A stretch of 64,000 nucleotides of DNA from Gracilaria domingensis (Eukaryota; Rhodophyta; Florideophyceae; Gracilariales; Gracilariaceae): the NCBI GenBank assembly GCA_022539475.1, contig VCMS01000164.1, positions 1 through 64,000 of the forward strand, given 5' to 3'. The notes beneath the pieces were generated by a model. The model did no database searches and was not told the origin of the DNA. It saw nothing but the letters and a program-made list of their open reading frames with translations. Position 1 is the stretch's first letter. Each line of letters starts with the position of its first letter. The position numbers and the translations under genes were made by a program. Below, piece by piece: positions 42,641 through 53,972 of this stretch.

Positions 42641-42776
42641 AGGTGGGTGGGGACTATGTGAAGAGGGGACAGAGAGATGGCGCTTAAATAGTGGAAGGTG
42701 CGGAGGTGTACAGTGGATGTTTTGGCGGGAAATGGGATGAGGGAAACAGGGACAATCATGGTGCTGGATATAGCCC

Positions 42777-44200
42777 GTGTGGTTGGACAGTGGGGGTGGA
42801 CAGCACAGTTTAGCTCGATTGCACTGTATCGCAGCGGAAACTTCGATCCAACTACTACTTCTTCTTCTGAATATGTCGAACGGATACGTGAAGGATGAGG
42901 AGCTGTGGGTGCTGTTGGAGGGGAAGGAGGTACCGCAGACGCCGTCACCAAAGCGGGAAGAGGACGTGATTACGGCGGCTGGTCGGATGTCGCAGAAGAA
43001 GGAAGTGGCTGAGGAAGGAAAGAAGTGTGAGGCGAGGAGAGGGGATGGTGATGAGGTGGAGAAGGGGGTAGAATTGGAGGTGGAGGGGGTCGCAATGGAG
43101 AGAAGGGGTGCGGTGCATCTGAGTCAGTTAGAGGTTGGAGACCAGATAGAGAGTGGGGGCGGAGAGGGTGACAGGGAGATGCGGTTTGTGGGGGAGATGA
43201 AGGCGAGGGTGGGGATGTTGGGGTTGGTGATGAAGGAGCAACTGGACGATGGAATTGTGGAGATTGTAACGGAAATGGGCGGTGTGGTGCTGAGTGGGGA
43301 TGGTAGTGGTGTTTCGGTTGAGGCGATTTCGAGCTTGCGGAATTCGTTGTCGGTATTGGGAGTGGAGATGAGAAATCATGTGTATGGGATAGTGGAGTGT
43401 GCGGGAAGGGAGGTTGGAGAGTTGCGGGAGGAGAATAGGGTTCTGAACGAGAGGTTGGACGTGCTGGAGAAGGAGGTGAAGGAGCTGTGCAAGAGGCAAA
43501 GATTGGTGGAAGAGGAGAGGGTGAAAGGAGGTGTGGAGGGAAAGACGGAGAAGGGAAGTGTGGGAAGGGTGGCGGTGCAGAAGGGGTCTCCTGTGACACC
43601 GAAGACAAAGGGTGGTGGGGTTGGGGATGGGAAGAGCCGTCTGAAGAAGAGGCGTAAGGAGATGAAGAAGGTGGTGGAGGAGGTGCCGCGGGAGGGAGTG
43701 GGAGCTCCGGTGGTGACTGGGTTTAGGAGTGCGGCGGAGGTAGCGCGGACTGCGAAGGGGAATCTGAGGGGACAGGAGGAGAGAAGGATGGGAGGGATTT
43801 GAAGCCGTTTTGGGGCGAGGCGGGTATACGAGAAGGGGGAGAGTTGTGCACCTGACTTCTACAAAATGAACGCGTGATGGGCGAGAAATGCGTAAATAGC
43901 GGGGGTGGTGTGGACTGGGAAGAAGTGATGGGATGATTGAGGTGGGATGAGTTGCGATTGGCATTGCAACATGGGAGAAAATGGAAACGCAAACTAGCAC
44001 GAGTGCAGTTTTGAGAGAGGGTCGCGGAAAAGAGTGAATGGGGTGGTGCGGCGAAGTAGAACCTCTACAAAAACTAGGGGACCCAAGCACTAAACTGCGC
44101 GAAATGGAATTTAATATTCCAAAATTTCTTAATTTTTTGAGTGCCAGCCTCTGCTACCCCCTCGCGCGCCCCAAATAGCCCCAAAACTAGCTTAGTTTCC
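42777..44200. repeat. Left arm of a large inverted repeat
   Basis: Most of this arm (from the coiled-coil gene to about 44200) is repeated in inverted orientation at 46140-47110. Corresponding blocks include GAGTGCCAGCCT with CTCGCGCGCCCCA, GGAATTTAATATT, GGTGGGATGAGTTGCGATT-like sequence and the coiled-coil coding part. The left arm carries an intact ORF; the right arm copy is degraded. Confidence 0.7.
42873..43802 (+). CDS. Coiled-coil protein with basic tail, mobile-repeat encoded
   Basis: About 309 codons from ATG 42873 (MSNGYVKDEELWVLLEGKEV). Strongly charged, Glu/Lys/Gly/Val-rich. A long coiled coil runs through REVGELREENRVLNERLDVL to VKELCKRQRLVEEERV, and a basic tail (KSRLKKRRKEMKK) could be a nuclear signal. 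No enzyme motif is visible. A broken homologue lies in the opposite arm of the inverted repeat (47099-46445), so the gene belongs to a repeated, probably mobile sequence. Function unknown. Confidence 0.5.
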   Translation: MSNGYVKDEELWVLLEGKEVPQTPSPKREEDVITAAGRMSQKKEVAEEGKKCEARRGDGDEVEKGVELEVEGVAMERRGAVHLSQLEVGDQIESGGGEGDREMRFVGEMKARVGMLGLVMKEQLDDGIVEIVTEMGGVVLSGDGSGVSVEAISSLRNSLSVLGVEMRNHVYGIVECAGREVGELREENRVLNERLDVLEKEVKELCKRQRLVEEERVKGGVEGKTEKGSVGRVAVQKGSPVTPKTKGGGVGDGKSRLKKRRKEMKKVVEEVPREGVGAPVVTGFRSAAEVARTAKGNLRGQEERRMGGI

Positions 44201-44439
44201 AAAGCGAACAGACTATATTCCACTTTGCAGAACACAGACGTATACTACTGCATAAAACACTCTCCTAAGACCTACATAATGATTTCTAAGTATTACGTTG
44301 CAATATGCTCTCCTGATAAACAAAACACACATATTGCGTGTCATACGTGCCGAACTGGAAGCAAGCATCTCCACGCAAATGCAATGATCAAATAATTGCA
44401 AGTGCAAATTATCACGCAAACTTCTTACTTCTCCGTTTT

Positions 44440-46000
44440 TCTTATGCTGAAATAATCTACAGCACGTCCTTGGCCAGGAGCAAGTGTCAGATCCGGTCTC
44501 AGTTCCTACCAACCTGGGAGGTTGAAAAGGCAATTGAGAAGGAGAAGGCGGTTTACAACGCACGATGTAGGCAAATTCGTCGAGTATCTCTCCCGGAACA
44601 TGCCAACATTTTCAGCTCTCACCACTTCTTTCAAATGAAGGACGTCGGCGTGAATTTTGCGTTGCGTCATAAGTGCCTATCGGTCTCTCATGGGAATAGA
44701 GAGAAGGAGAAGGAGGGCATACGGAAAGATTCGTCTTCTGCTCAATTTTCCGCTATACAGACAATTTTATCCATAGCAACCACTCTTAGTCTTCTTTTAG
44801 CAACCAATGATATCAATGAAGCCTTTCTTCAAGGCGTTGAACTTACGCGAGACATCTACATGATCCATCCAAAGGCTTGAGGAGAGCAAGGCGACGCTTG
44901 AAAACTCTTAGCTTCAACTTACGGGCTCGTCGAGTCCGGACGCCTTCGGCAACTCGCAGTGGAGAAGTGGTTGGCAGAGAACAACGTGGAGCAAGTACCC
45001 GGACTTCCATAACTATTTGTTCTCCGGAACAAAGACGGCTCTATAAGGTTAGTGATGACTAGAGTATTCGATCATATGCTCTTAGCCGGGCATGCCAGAC
45101 CTCTAAAACTTCTATGCCAACATTAGCAGCACATTTACCGTTTGTAAGTTCGATAGTTCGGAGAAACTCATGTTCAACTTCGGATCCTGTGACACGAAGA
45201 TAAATCCATTTCAGTGAACATGGAAGAGTATATGGGTGGCATAACCAAGCTTCCCATCACGAGGGAGCGCCGCAAGTGTTGCAATTAACCATGCACATCG
45301 GATGAGAGGACCGCCTTTCTTGGGCTGACCGGTTCCCTTAAATGCCTCGGTCATGGAGTGCTACCGCAAGCTTCCTTCGCCACTAGCTATTTGCAGCAAA
45401 GAACAGAAAAGTTGCTAGTCACCGATCTTATCCTCTCGAACCAGGTTCTGGGAGAGATCCTGGCTCTCAAGCCCGAGTTCAGATGCCGTCTTCCTGCCTC
45501 CCTAAATACTGCTCCGCGATAAATTGCTTTCTCGGATGCTAGCCAAGAAAAACGGTAATATGGACAAACAGGTTATAACTCCAGGCTTTTCATGCCAGTG
45601 GGGGCTGGAAGTGCTATCTTCTATGCACTGGATTGGATGAGCTCGAGGCAATCGAGAGTTTCTTTCAGTTCGATTGGAGCCGAGATCCTCCCGGCTGCAC
45701 TCTCAGCTGACCGTGGAGGTTCAATGTCAAGCTCCATCTTGATGATATATAATACAAAGGAGACTCTTCCGTTCGTCTTAACGGTGGATTCCGAAGGTCT
45801 CTATTCGACCATAACCCTTCTACACAACACAAAGGCAAAGATTATCGCCTCCGACCAACCGTCGCAAGGCTCAAGGACTCTTTCGAGACTGGCGGAATAT
45901 CCATTCTTCAATGGATTCAAGGCTAGATAAATCTTGCAGACGCGTTGAAGATGCGGAATGTGGTCGTGTTTTGCAAACTGAACGAAGTTATCTGCGACGG
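44440..46000 (+). mobile_element. Ty1/copia retrotransposon fossil
   Basis: A remnant of reverse transcriptase (LLATNDINEAFLQG at about 44805-44850, then IYMIHP) and of RNase H (DWMSSRQSRVSFSSIGAEIL at about 45625) in the order and spacing of Ty1/copia pol. No flanking LTRs were recognised. It is broken, with several breaks, and looks old. It occupies the loop of the large inverted repeat. Confidence 0.6.
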
Positions 46001-46139
46001 ACTAATTAAAGAAAGTGTCTTTCAGAACGCGAGGAGGGTCTCAAGCGCACTGGCATAGTCGATGGGTGGAGAGTTCACTTGGGAGAATCTGATATCGCGT
46101 GTGTTCCGCAAAGTGGTATATTTTCTGTTCGCTTTGGAA

Positions 46140-47110
46140 ATTAATCTAGTTTTTGCGCTATCTGGGGCGCGCGAGGCGGTGGCATAGGCTGGCACTCAAA
46201 AAAATAAGAAATTTTGTAATATTAAATTCCATCCCTTGCAGGTTAAAGTTGGGGTCTCCTAGTTTTTGTTGAGGTTCTGCCGTTTTGCACCGTCTCATCT
46301 GCTCTTTTCGGCGACCATCTCTCAAATCAGCGTTTGTGTTAATTTGCGTTTTCACTTTTCTCCGTGTTGGGATGCAAATCGCAACTCATCCCACTTCAAT
46401 GATCCCACCGTTCCATCCCATCCATATCGGCCTCATTCTTTACTCAATTTTCGCCAATCACGCGTTCGGATCCTTCCTCTCCGTCTCCCCAAAAGTTATT
46501 TTGGAGAAGAACGGGCGGCAACGCTCTCCAATCCCGTACACCTGCCTCGCCCCAAAATTGCTTCTCATTCTTTCCCGTTCTTCTCTCCTCCTGAACCCTC
46601 AGAATCCAGTCCATCATTTGCAGTGCCATGCCCTACTTCAAAATCCGGTCAAAACCGGAGCCTCGATGGCCTCCCGCGGTACCTCTTTCATCACCTTTCT
46701 CTTCTACTTACGCGTCTTTTTCAGAAAACTCTTCTCGTCTTCGAACTTACCACCCTTCGCCTTCGGTGTCACAAATGACCGCTTCTGTGCCGCAACACTT
46801 CTCCCGCGTGCCATCTCTGCCTCTCCTTCCATATCAAATTTCAACCTTCTCTCTTCCACCAACCGTTGCCTCCTGGCGAACTATTTCGCCACCTTCTCCA
46901 ACACGTCCATACGTTTCTTAAGGACCGTATTCTCCTCACGCAACTGCTCTAGGTCTCTTACCGCAGAAGATAATATACAACACACATTATATCTCATCTT
47001 CATCCGTTTTACCGACAAAGAACTGCGCATGATCAATATCGTTTGAACCAAAAGCTCACTACCAGCCCCACTCAGCAGCACTCCGCCCATTTCACTCACA
47101 CTCTCTACGA
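46140..47110. repeat. Right arm of the large inverted repeat
   Basis: Inverted copy of 42777-44200, shorter because of internal deletions. The innermost part (CTGGGGCGCGCGAGGCGGTG, then GGCTGGCACTC) mirrors 44130-44180. Confidence 0.7.
46445..47099 (-). pseudogene. Degraded copy of the coiled-coil gene
   Basis: 47099-46881 reads MGGVLLSGAGSELL and LEQLREENTVLKKRMDVLEK, close to the left-arm protein's MGGVVLSGDGSGVS and ELREENRVLNERLDVLEK. The rest of the gene is recognisable only in pieces in other frames. Host-strand plus ORFs over the same bases are shadows. Confidence 0.6.
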
Positions 47111-47698
47111 TGCAATAGTATAATTAAAAGCCATAAAAGTCCCACACTTGCCTTTATCTTTGTTACAAAAAACTCTCTGTGTATTTTTGCTTTAATCTCC
47201 AAATAGTCTTCAATTTAACTCCCTTAGATGCATCGCTCTCTTACCTTCTATTATGAAAACCTCTTCCTTCGATTTTACACCTGTCCGCACTACATCACCA
47301 ATTTTCCTCTTCTTGGCAAATATACAATCTTCATCTACCACTTGCTTGTAGTACAACATCCGAACCGCCTTCAAAATGGCTTTATATCCGTCTGTCTGCG
47401 GTCCAATGGCTTAGGGTGCTTATTACCCTTACCAAATTAATTGCACATAATTAAAACACAGAGCTCCAACTAAATTGAAGACGTCAATGCCATAAGGTGC
47501 AAGGAAAAAGTGTTGAGCTCTTCAACCTTCTGATCTTGTTTTGCGCTTTTTGTTCACCTGAATTCGTCCCCTTCCTCTTATGAGAGTTCTCATTGTACGC
47601 TTTTCTGTACAAATACTCATCTGTCACTAGTTAGTTTCCACTAATTACCTTCCTAAAATATCATTAAATAGCTTTTTTAAGCACCTTGCCTTGATGGA
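47111..47698. other. AT-rich intergenic stretch
   Basis: No supported gene, repeat or RNA recognised. Confidence 0.35.
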
Positions 47699-47850
47699 TT
47701 ACTCTCCCATCGAAGGATGAGAAAACTTTAAGGCCGCCTTCAACAATTCACATTTCTTTTTCAAGTTTTGCACGGCAGGGCCGCTTCTTTTCACTGGCTG
47801 TTGTTTCCCAAAGCGCCATGCAATAGTTGTTAATCGTTCTTGTGACATAT
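47699..47850 (-). pseudogene. 3' part of an ORF interrupted by the LTR element
   Basis: Ends FSHPSMGE before a stop. Basic, helical text: SQERLTTIAWRFGKQQPVKR and KKKCELLKAALK. Its other part lies beyond the retrotransposon, at 53252-53410 (minus); the reading frame matches across the 5-bp duplicated target. A second frame over the same bases is also open, so which one is coding is uncertain. No family recognised. Confidence 0.35.
47846..47850. repeat. Target-site duplication CATAT, left
   Basis: The same 5 bases follow the right LTR at 53252-53256, as expected for an LTR element insertion. Confidence 0.85.
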
Positions 47851-48202
47851 TGTTGTATGATTTCAGCAGCTGTATTGAGCATGCGCGCAAATGCGCGTGT
47901 ACATTTGCGCATTTGCTCTGCTACTGTGTACTCGTGTACAGTGCACTGTACTTAACGCTTTAGTGATAGTCTTGCGTGAGGAACGTATTGCGTGCCTACG
48001 CGCTGACGCAAGTTTCTGTCGTGAGATAGCAATCACTTGTTGACTCAGCTGACAACTGAGTCAACAAGGGGCAAACATAAAAGCTCCCCACTTCGTGGGG
48101 ACAACCCGAAAAAGATGAAGGCGAGATCTGACGGGTGTGCCCTCCACGATCCTGCGTGAGTCGTTCGCTGCGCGATTCAGCGGTGTCCAACACTGAACAA
48201 CA
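47851..48202 (+). repeat. 5' LTR
   Basis: 352 bp, TGTTGTATGATTTCAGCAGC start, ...ACTGAACAACA end. It contains a GCGCAAATGCGCG near-palindrome and a GTACAGTGCACTGTAC palindrome-like block. Confidence 0.9.
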
Positions 48203-48264
48203 AAGCGCTTTGTTCTATCGAAAGAGCAACAGTGTGAGACATTGCAAACGTCGTGCAACGAACC

Positions 48265-49881
48265 ATGGCTACCTCAAACTACGGAGTCGTTTCCGTCATT
48301 CAGCCGACACTTCTCAAGACAGTAGACCAGCCGTCCCTGATCAAATTTGAGACCGAGTACGCTGCGTACCGCACCAAGGTAGACGACGTGAACAAGGATC
48401 GCGATGTTGCTTCCAAACTCTCTCTTGCCTCTATCAAGGACTGCGTAGACGCCCCAACACTTCACGCTCTCTGCATTATGGGAGAAATTGAAGGGGCAAC
48501 TACTGTGGAGGAGGCCACTGATGACATGGTCAAGTCTTGGTTTGACAAGGCATCTCTTTCAGCCCCGAAAGACCTTTCAGAGCGCATCGATTCTACGCTT
48601 CGTTCCGTTTCTTTCAAACCGAACAAAGAGGATCCCGCTGGGGGTGTCGCTAATTTCATTATTGAAGTTATCACGGGCTTGGATCGGAACAACGCTTCGG
48701 AGGTTTTGAAGGACGCCGACATGGCAAAGAAGTTTATTGATCGCCTTGTCAACAAGTTCAAACCTGAAGTGCATCAGGAGCGTATCAAGATGTTGCGAAG
48801 AGGTTGGAAGAAGGACCAGCTGGCCAACATCAAGCTCTTCAAAGATGAAGTCTCGAACATTGCACTCGAAATTTCTCTGACTGAGGCCGCCCTCTCCCGC
48901 CTTAACCCTTCGAAATCCCGTAGCCTACGCAACAACGCGCGTGGTGACGGGGTTGAGAAGAAATCATCTGGCGCTGACAGTAGGCATTCCGGCCAAACCA
49001 CCAAGCAGACCCAGCATTCCGGCAAGCGAAAGCGGACGGAGTGGAGCCAACCTTGTCTAAACAAAGACTGCGACGGCATTCATCCTCTCAAAGACTGCCC
49101 AAACACTTCGACAGATCGGAAGAAAGAAATCTTCGTGAAGCATTACGGTAAGAAGGAGACAAAAACAGCAAAGAACATGAAGCAGTCAACTTCAATGGTC
49201 ACTGCCGCTCCTAGCAACTCTTCCGGACGCTTCCGTGTGGCTATGGAGAATGCAGTGTTTGAAACTCTACTTAGGGACTCTGGCGCGGACTTTAGCGCAA
49301 TCGACGAAACCCTGTTCACCAAGGTAACAAACGCTGTGGAGGGTCTCTCTGTACAGACGTTGCAGAAACCCGTCGCACTTGCTGAAGCTTTCCAAACCGA
49401 GGGAGATACTTCAGTTTTCGCCTCACGAACTGTCGTGCTGACAATCACGATATATCTCCCTGGTACTAACATCCCAGTTCGAGTACGGGGTGTCGAGTTT
49501 TACGTTGTCGATCAACCGATGGATGAGATCCTTCTGGGGCGCCCATACTTGATTTCGATTGGGTTCAACCTCCAAGATCACCTCATTCGCGTTAAAGGAG
49601 ACATTCATAACCAGGAGGTCAACGATCTCAACCCAGCACAGTTCAAATTTGCTTCCGCAAAGTATCAAGGTCTGTCCTACACGGACTCGGATGACGACCC
49701 GATAGAGTTGCCCGAATGTTTGGCGGCGGGCATCGGAGCCGACGGCAAGGAGTCTATCGACAACGCGTTCGAGCGGATCGTGAACGAAGCTCGCAGCAAC
49801 GGCATGTCACAGGAAGGTATTGAGCGAGTTTCCTCACTCCTCGAAGATTACCGCGACGTTTTCCGCATCAAGCTGGGGTAA
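48265..49881 (+). CDS. gag-protease region of the Ty3/gypsy element
   Basis: Begins at ATG 48265 (MATSNYGVVS). The middle carries a zinc-knuckle-like CLNKDCDGIHPLKDC, and a retropepsin motif LLRDSGADFSAID lies near 49267-49305. The 5' part is the capsid-like gag region. This region reads open; pol follows downstream. Confidence 0.8.
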   Translation: MATSNYGVVSVIQPTLLKTVDQPSLIKFETEYAAYRTKVDDVNKDRDVASKLSLASIKDCVDAPTLHALCIMGEIEGATTVEEATDDMVKSWFDKASLSAPKDLSERIDSTLRSVSFKPNKEDPAGGVANFIIEVITGLDRNNASEVLKDADMAKKFIDRLVNKFKPEVHQERIKMLRRGWKKDQLANIKLFKDEVSNIALEISLTEAALSRLNPSKSRSLRNNARGDGVEKKSSGADSRHSGQTTKQTQHSGKRKRTEWSQPCLNKDCDGIHPLKDCPNTSTDRKKEIFVKHYGKKETKTAKNMKQSTSMVTAAPSNSSGRFRVAMENAVFETLLRDSGADFSAIDETLFTKVTNAVEGLSVQTLQKPVALAEAFQTEGDTSVFASRTVVLTITIYLPGTNIPVRVRGVEFYVVDQPMDEILLGRPYLISIGFNLQDHLIRVKGDIHNQEVNDLNPAQFKFASAKYQGLSYTDSDDDPIELPECLAAGIGADGKESIDNAFERIVNEARSNGMSQEGIERVSSLLEDYRDVFRIKLG

Positions 49882-52860
49882 GATCCACCAGTCGACGTTC
49901 CACCTCTCCAAATCACACCCGTCGAGAACTCGAAACCATATAGGTCTCCTCAACGACGTTATGTTCCCCAACAGAGGGAGTTTATCGTGCAGACCACTCG
50001 AGAACTCGAGGCTGTAGGAGCCATCTACAAGAATCCATCGGCTTGGTGGGCTTCGCCGGCCCTCGCCGTTCCGCAACCAGGTTCATCGAAGCTTCGCTTC
50101 ACAGTAGACCTCCGCGGACCAAACGCACGCACAGTGCCAGTCCAATCGGCCATGCCACACCTCGAATCCAAGTTCCAAGACGTGGCAGGAAGCACTTGCT
50201 TTGCAAATGTCGACCTCGCTCATGGGTACTGGCAAGTCCCATTGGCACCGCAATCACAGGAAATGATGTCCATACAGACACCAATCGGAATTTACTCTTC
50301 CAAACGCCTACTCCAAGGCGGGAGTGACTCCGGTAATCACTTTCAAGTGGTACTTGCACATAAATTCGAAGGTCTGGTCGACAACTTCCTATAGTCGATC
50401 GATGACTTCCTCTTCTACGCCAAGAAAGAAAGGGAGTTACTGGACAACCTTGAGTCATTCCTACTGGTCTGCAAAGAGATCGGACTCAAGGGACAGGCCG
50501 AGAAAACGAGATTTTTCGCACGCGAAGTTCAATTTTGCGGACGCACTGTAACAGCAGAAGGAGTTCAGTATCATCCTCGACACTACGACGCACTCGTCTC
50601 GATGAGAACCCCGACTCTGGCCAGTTACCTGCAACAATTCGTTTGCGCTACCAACCGGATGAGGAACAGTATTCCAGCATACTCCGAACGAATTGCCCCG
50701 CTGCATCACCTACTTGAATAATGCTCTTCAAAAGTAGGCAAGCGAAACAAACGAGCCCTTCGCAACCTCTCCCTCGGCAACCTATGGGGCGCCAAGCATG
50801 AATCCGATTTCACAGATATCAAGCAACAACTAGCTGCATCTGTCGAACTCGCTCATCCCAAGAGTGATCATCAGCTTTGCCTTTTCACTGATGCGTCCGA
50901 GACACACTGGGCTGCCGTACTGACCCAAGTACCGAACGAAGACCGACACAAACCCTTCACCGAACAGAAGCATGAGCCTCTCTGTTTTCTTTCTGGTAGC
51001 TTTTCGGGATCAGCAGCCAACTGGTCCGTGCCAGAGAAGGAAGGCTACTCTATCGTAGAGGCCATGTGCCGACTCGATTCTCTTGTGTATGGACGAGAGG
51101 TGAACATTTTCACAGACCACGCCAACCTCGTGTATCTGTATGACCCGTACGGAAAGAATCCTGGCATCTCGAAGCATACAGCAAGTAAGCTGATGAGATG
51201 GGCTCTCAACCTCAGTGCTTTTCGCTACGTTGTGGAGCACTTGCCGGGCGAGGAGAACGTTTGGGCCGACATGCTAACTCGATGGGCTGTCAACCCTGCA
51301 CGGGAAGTCAGAGCAGCAGCGCTTCTCAGGGCGAAAGCTCTCATGGTCGGTCCGATTGACCCTGGCTCGCATACAAAATTAGATTGGCCCTCACTAAAGG
51401 AGATCAAAGAAGAGCAGTCATCAGCGTCGGAAACACAACCGCGTGGATTCAAAGACGGCCCCGACGGCGTTCGGAATGATCGAGGTGTCATGTGGATACC
51501 ACGGGACAGCAGCCTAATGAAGCTCAGGGTTATTGTTGCCGCCCACAACGGGCACGGTGGCCACAGAACTGCAAACGTGACACTCGCTACCACGAAATCA
51601 TACTTTTATTGGAAAGATATGGACAAGGACTTGAAGTCTTTCGTCAGCACCTGTCTGCACTGTCTCTCCACCGATTCGGCAAGGTCCATCCTACGTCCAC
51701 TTGGCCATGCCCTACACGCTGACCTCCCAAATAAGCTTCTTCATTTCGATTACTGTTACATTTCTCCTGCAGAAAACGATTTTCTTTATGTACTTGTGCT
51801 CAAGGACGACCACAGTGGGTATGTGTGGTTATTGCCGACTACGAAAACTACTGCTGAAGTCGTCGCAGAAAGTCTTATCAAGTAGTTCGCAGCGTTCGGT
51901 GTAGTGCAACAGTGGGTCTCCGACCGCCGTTCGCATTTCAAGAATGAAGTCGTACGGATTCTCCGCGAGCGCACCAAGTCTACTCATCATTTCACTCTCG
52001 CGTACTGTCCTTGGTCGAACGGAACCGTCGAGGTAGTATGTCGAGAGCTTCTTCGAGCCACCCGCGCCCTACTTTCGGAGTACCAACTGCCGCACAGCTG
52101 CTGGCCAAGCATAATGCCAGTCGTTCAGTCTGTGCTCAACAATTCTCTACTTGCACGTCTGGGTTATCGTTGTCTTCTAACGGTGTTCACTGGACACGAG
52201 CAGGACACACGACTCGCTGCTATCACACGCAAAGTAGGCGAGGAGGCGAAAGTCTTTGACATTGCCGAAATCAGGGCCGCACAATTGCGAAACATCGAGG
52301 ATGTACACAACGCTCTTGAACGCATGCACAAAGACGTGGCCTTGCGTGCCTCAAAGAAGCGGCGACAGGCAGAAGAGTCTCATAATCGGAAGACAAAAGT
52401 GCTTCCGATCAACTTCACTGTCGGAGATTTTGTACTGAGAGGTGTTTTGCAGCGCGAGCGCATGCGCAAACCATTTTTGAAATGGATGGATCTATACCGT
52501 GTTTTAGAATGCCGCTCGGAATACATATTCCTGATTTGTTGGACGGCTCGAAGCAAGAAGTGCATGGCCGCAGGTTGAAGATGTTTCGTAACAAGGACTT
52601 TCAGGTCACCGAAGAGCTTCGAAATTATTTGTCCTATCAGCAAGGAGAGTTGCTTGTGATCGACCGCTTCGATGATATTCGCCGCAAGCAGGGACGCATC
52701 GAGCTTCAGGTGAAATGGCGCGGATTCTCTGCGGAAGAGATGGACTGGGTCAGCCTTGAATCCTTGCAAAAAGACGTCCCTAAGTTGATTCAGGAATACT
52801 TGGAGGACGTGAGGAAGTCGGGTACTCAGCGCCAACGCAATCTCGCTGATTCTCTCTAAG
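49882..52860 (+). pseudogene. pol region of the Ty3/gypsy element, broken
   Basis: Recognisable domains in order: reverse transcriptase (FANVDLAHGYWQVPLAPQS at about 50195), RNase H (LFTDASETHWAA at about 50884), integrase zinc finger and core, and a chromodomain-like end (VKWRGFSAEEMDWV). A few breaks interrupt it. Confidence 0.8.
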
Positions 52861-52899
52861 TAATCTTCTACGGTTTGCACCTAGAACATTACGGGGCGC

Positions 52900-53251
52900 T
52901 GTTGTATGATTTCAGCAGCTCTATTGAGCATGCGCGCAAATGCGCGTGTACATTTGCGCATTTGCTCTGCTACTGTGTACTCCTGTACAGTGCACTGTAT
53001 TTAACGCTTTAGTGATAGTCTTGCGTGAGAAACGTATTGTGTGTCTACGCGCTGACGCAAGTTTCTGTCGTGAAATAGCAATCACTTGTTGACTCAGCTG
53101 ACAACTGAGTCAACAAGGGGCAAACATAAAAGCTCCCCACTTCGTGGGAACAACCCGAAAAAGATGAAGGCGAGATCTGACGGGTGTGCCCTCCACGATC
53201 CTGCGTGAGTCGTTCGCTGCGCGATTCAGCGGTGTCCAACTCTGAACAACA
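52900..53251 (+). repeat. 3' LTR
   Basis: 352 bp, same start and end as the 5' LTR, about nine differences. Confidence 0.9.
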
Positions 53252-53410
53252 CATATTCATCAGTGATAGGATTGCTAGAAGCATGGTTGGCGGATGTGGA
53301 TTGCTGGTCGAGCGTGGACGATGAGTGCTCCTGACGGAATTGGGAGGATTGTGAAGCAGAAATGTTCGGCTGTGTTGCGAAGCAGCTGTGAACTGTTTTA
53401 GGCGATTCAT
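53252..53410 (-). pseudogene. 5' part of the ORF interrupted by the LTR element
   Basis: Starts at ATG 53410 (MNRLKQFTAASQHSRTFLLH) and is in frame with 47850-47699 across the insertion. Another frame here is Ser/Gln-rich and also open. The right target duplication CATAT occupies 53252-53256. Confidence 0.3.
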
Positions 53411-53972
53411 TATGTACGCCTGTTTTACAGCTGAATGCAGACTCCGTTTGTGTCGTTATGAACGGTTTATGATAAAGTTGATGGTTGTTGTGTTTTTAGT
53501 AGACGTTTACTCGCAGAGATTGGAATGCAAGTGAGCAGGACGATGCAAGCTGCAGATTGTTTTCGTTTTATTTCGCAGGGACATGGTCTACATGTGATGG
53601 ACTGCGGGGCATAAGTAGTGCGAAAGGGACGACCTGCTGTGTGCTTGCTCTCGTGAAAAGCAAGGCAAGCACAATAGCTAGGATGTTGTATGGCAGTTAA
53701 AAGTGGAGAGTTATAGTTTTACTTCTGGTTTGAACGGTTGAAATCAAACTCAACCACGCTTATAAGAGTGAAGATCTCGAGCACTGGAGTCTTTTTCAAA
53801 AGCACGGAGAAGAACTCGCATGAGCGTGAAGTCACCACTGCGCACGACCAACGTTGTGCTCTTCACTCGACAAATGCGCACGAGAGCGAATTGTACGTGC
53901 ACGCATCGACGCACACGTGTATACATCTTGTACTGAAAAGGGGCCGAAAGATAGGCAGCACAGCTACGCCAC
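53411..53972. other. Intergenic
   Basis: No supported gene. GC content rises sharply from about 53850, marking the start of the host-gene island. Confidence 0.3.

Larger units (their letters stand above)
47851..53251 (+). mobile_element. Ty3/gypsy LTR retrotransposon with chromodomain
   Basis: Complete in outline: two 352-bp LTRs beginning TG and ending CA, 5-bp target duplications, an open gag-protease region (about 48265-49881), then reverse transcriptase (about 49990-50600), RNase H (about 50780-51300), integrase with H2C2 zinc finger (about 51530-51670) and core, and a C-terminal chromodomain-like block (about 52640-52800), the order of Ty3/gypsy chromoviruses. The pol region carries a few breaks, so it is not intact. 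The LTRs differ at about nine of 352 positions by eye (about 97% identical), so the insertion is fairly young. It sits inside an older minus-strand ORF. Confidence 0.9.

Noticed and set aside
43128-44090. 320-codon minus-strand ORF rich in Ser/Pro/His
   Set aside because: Antisense shadow of the Gly/Glu/Val-rich coiled-coil gene; composition follows from the sense strand.
46285-47046. 253-codon plus-strand ORF
   Set aside because: Antisense to the degraded coiled-coil copy in the right arm of the inverted repeat.
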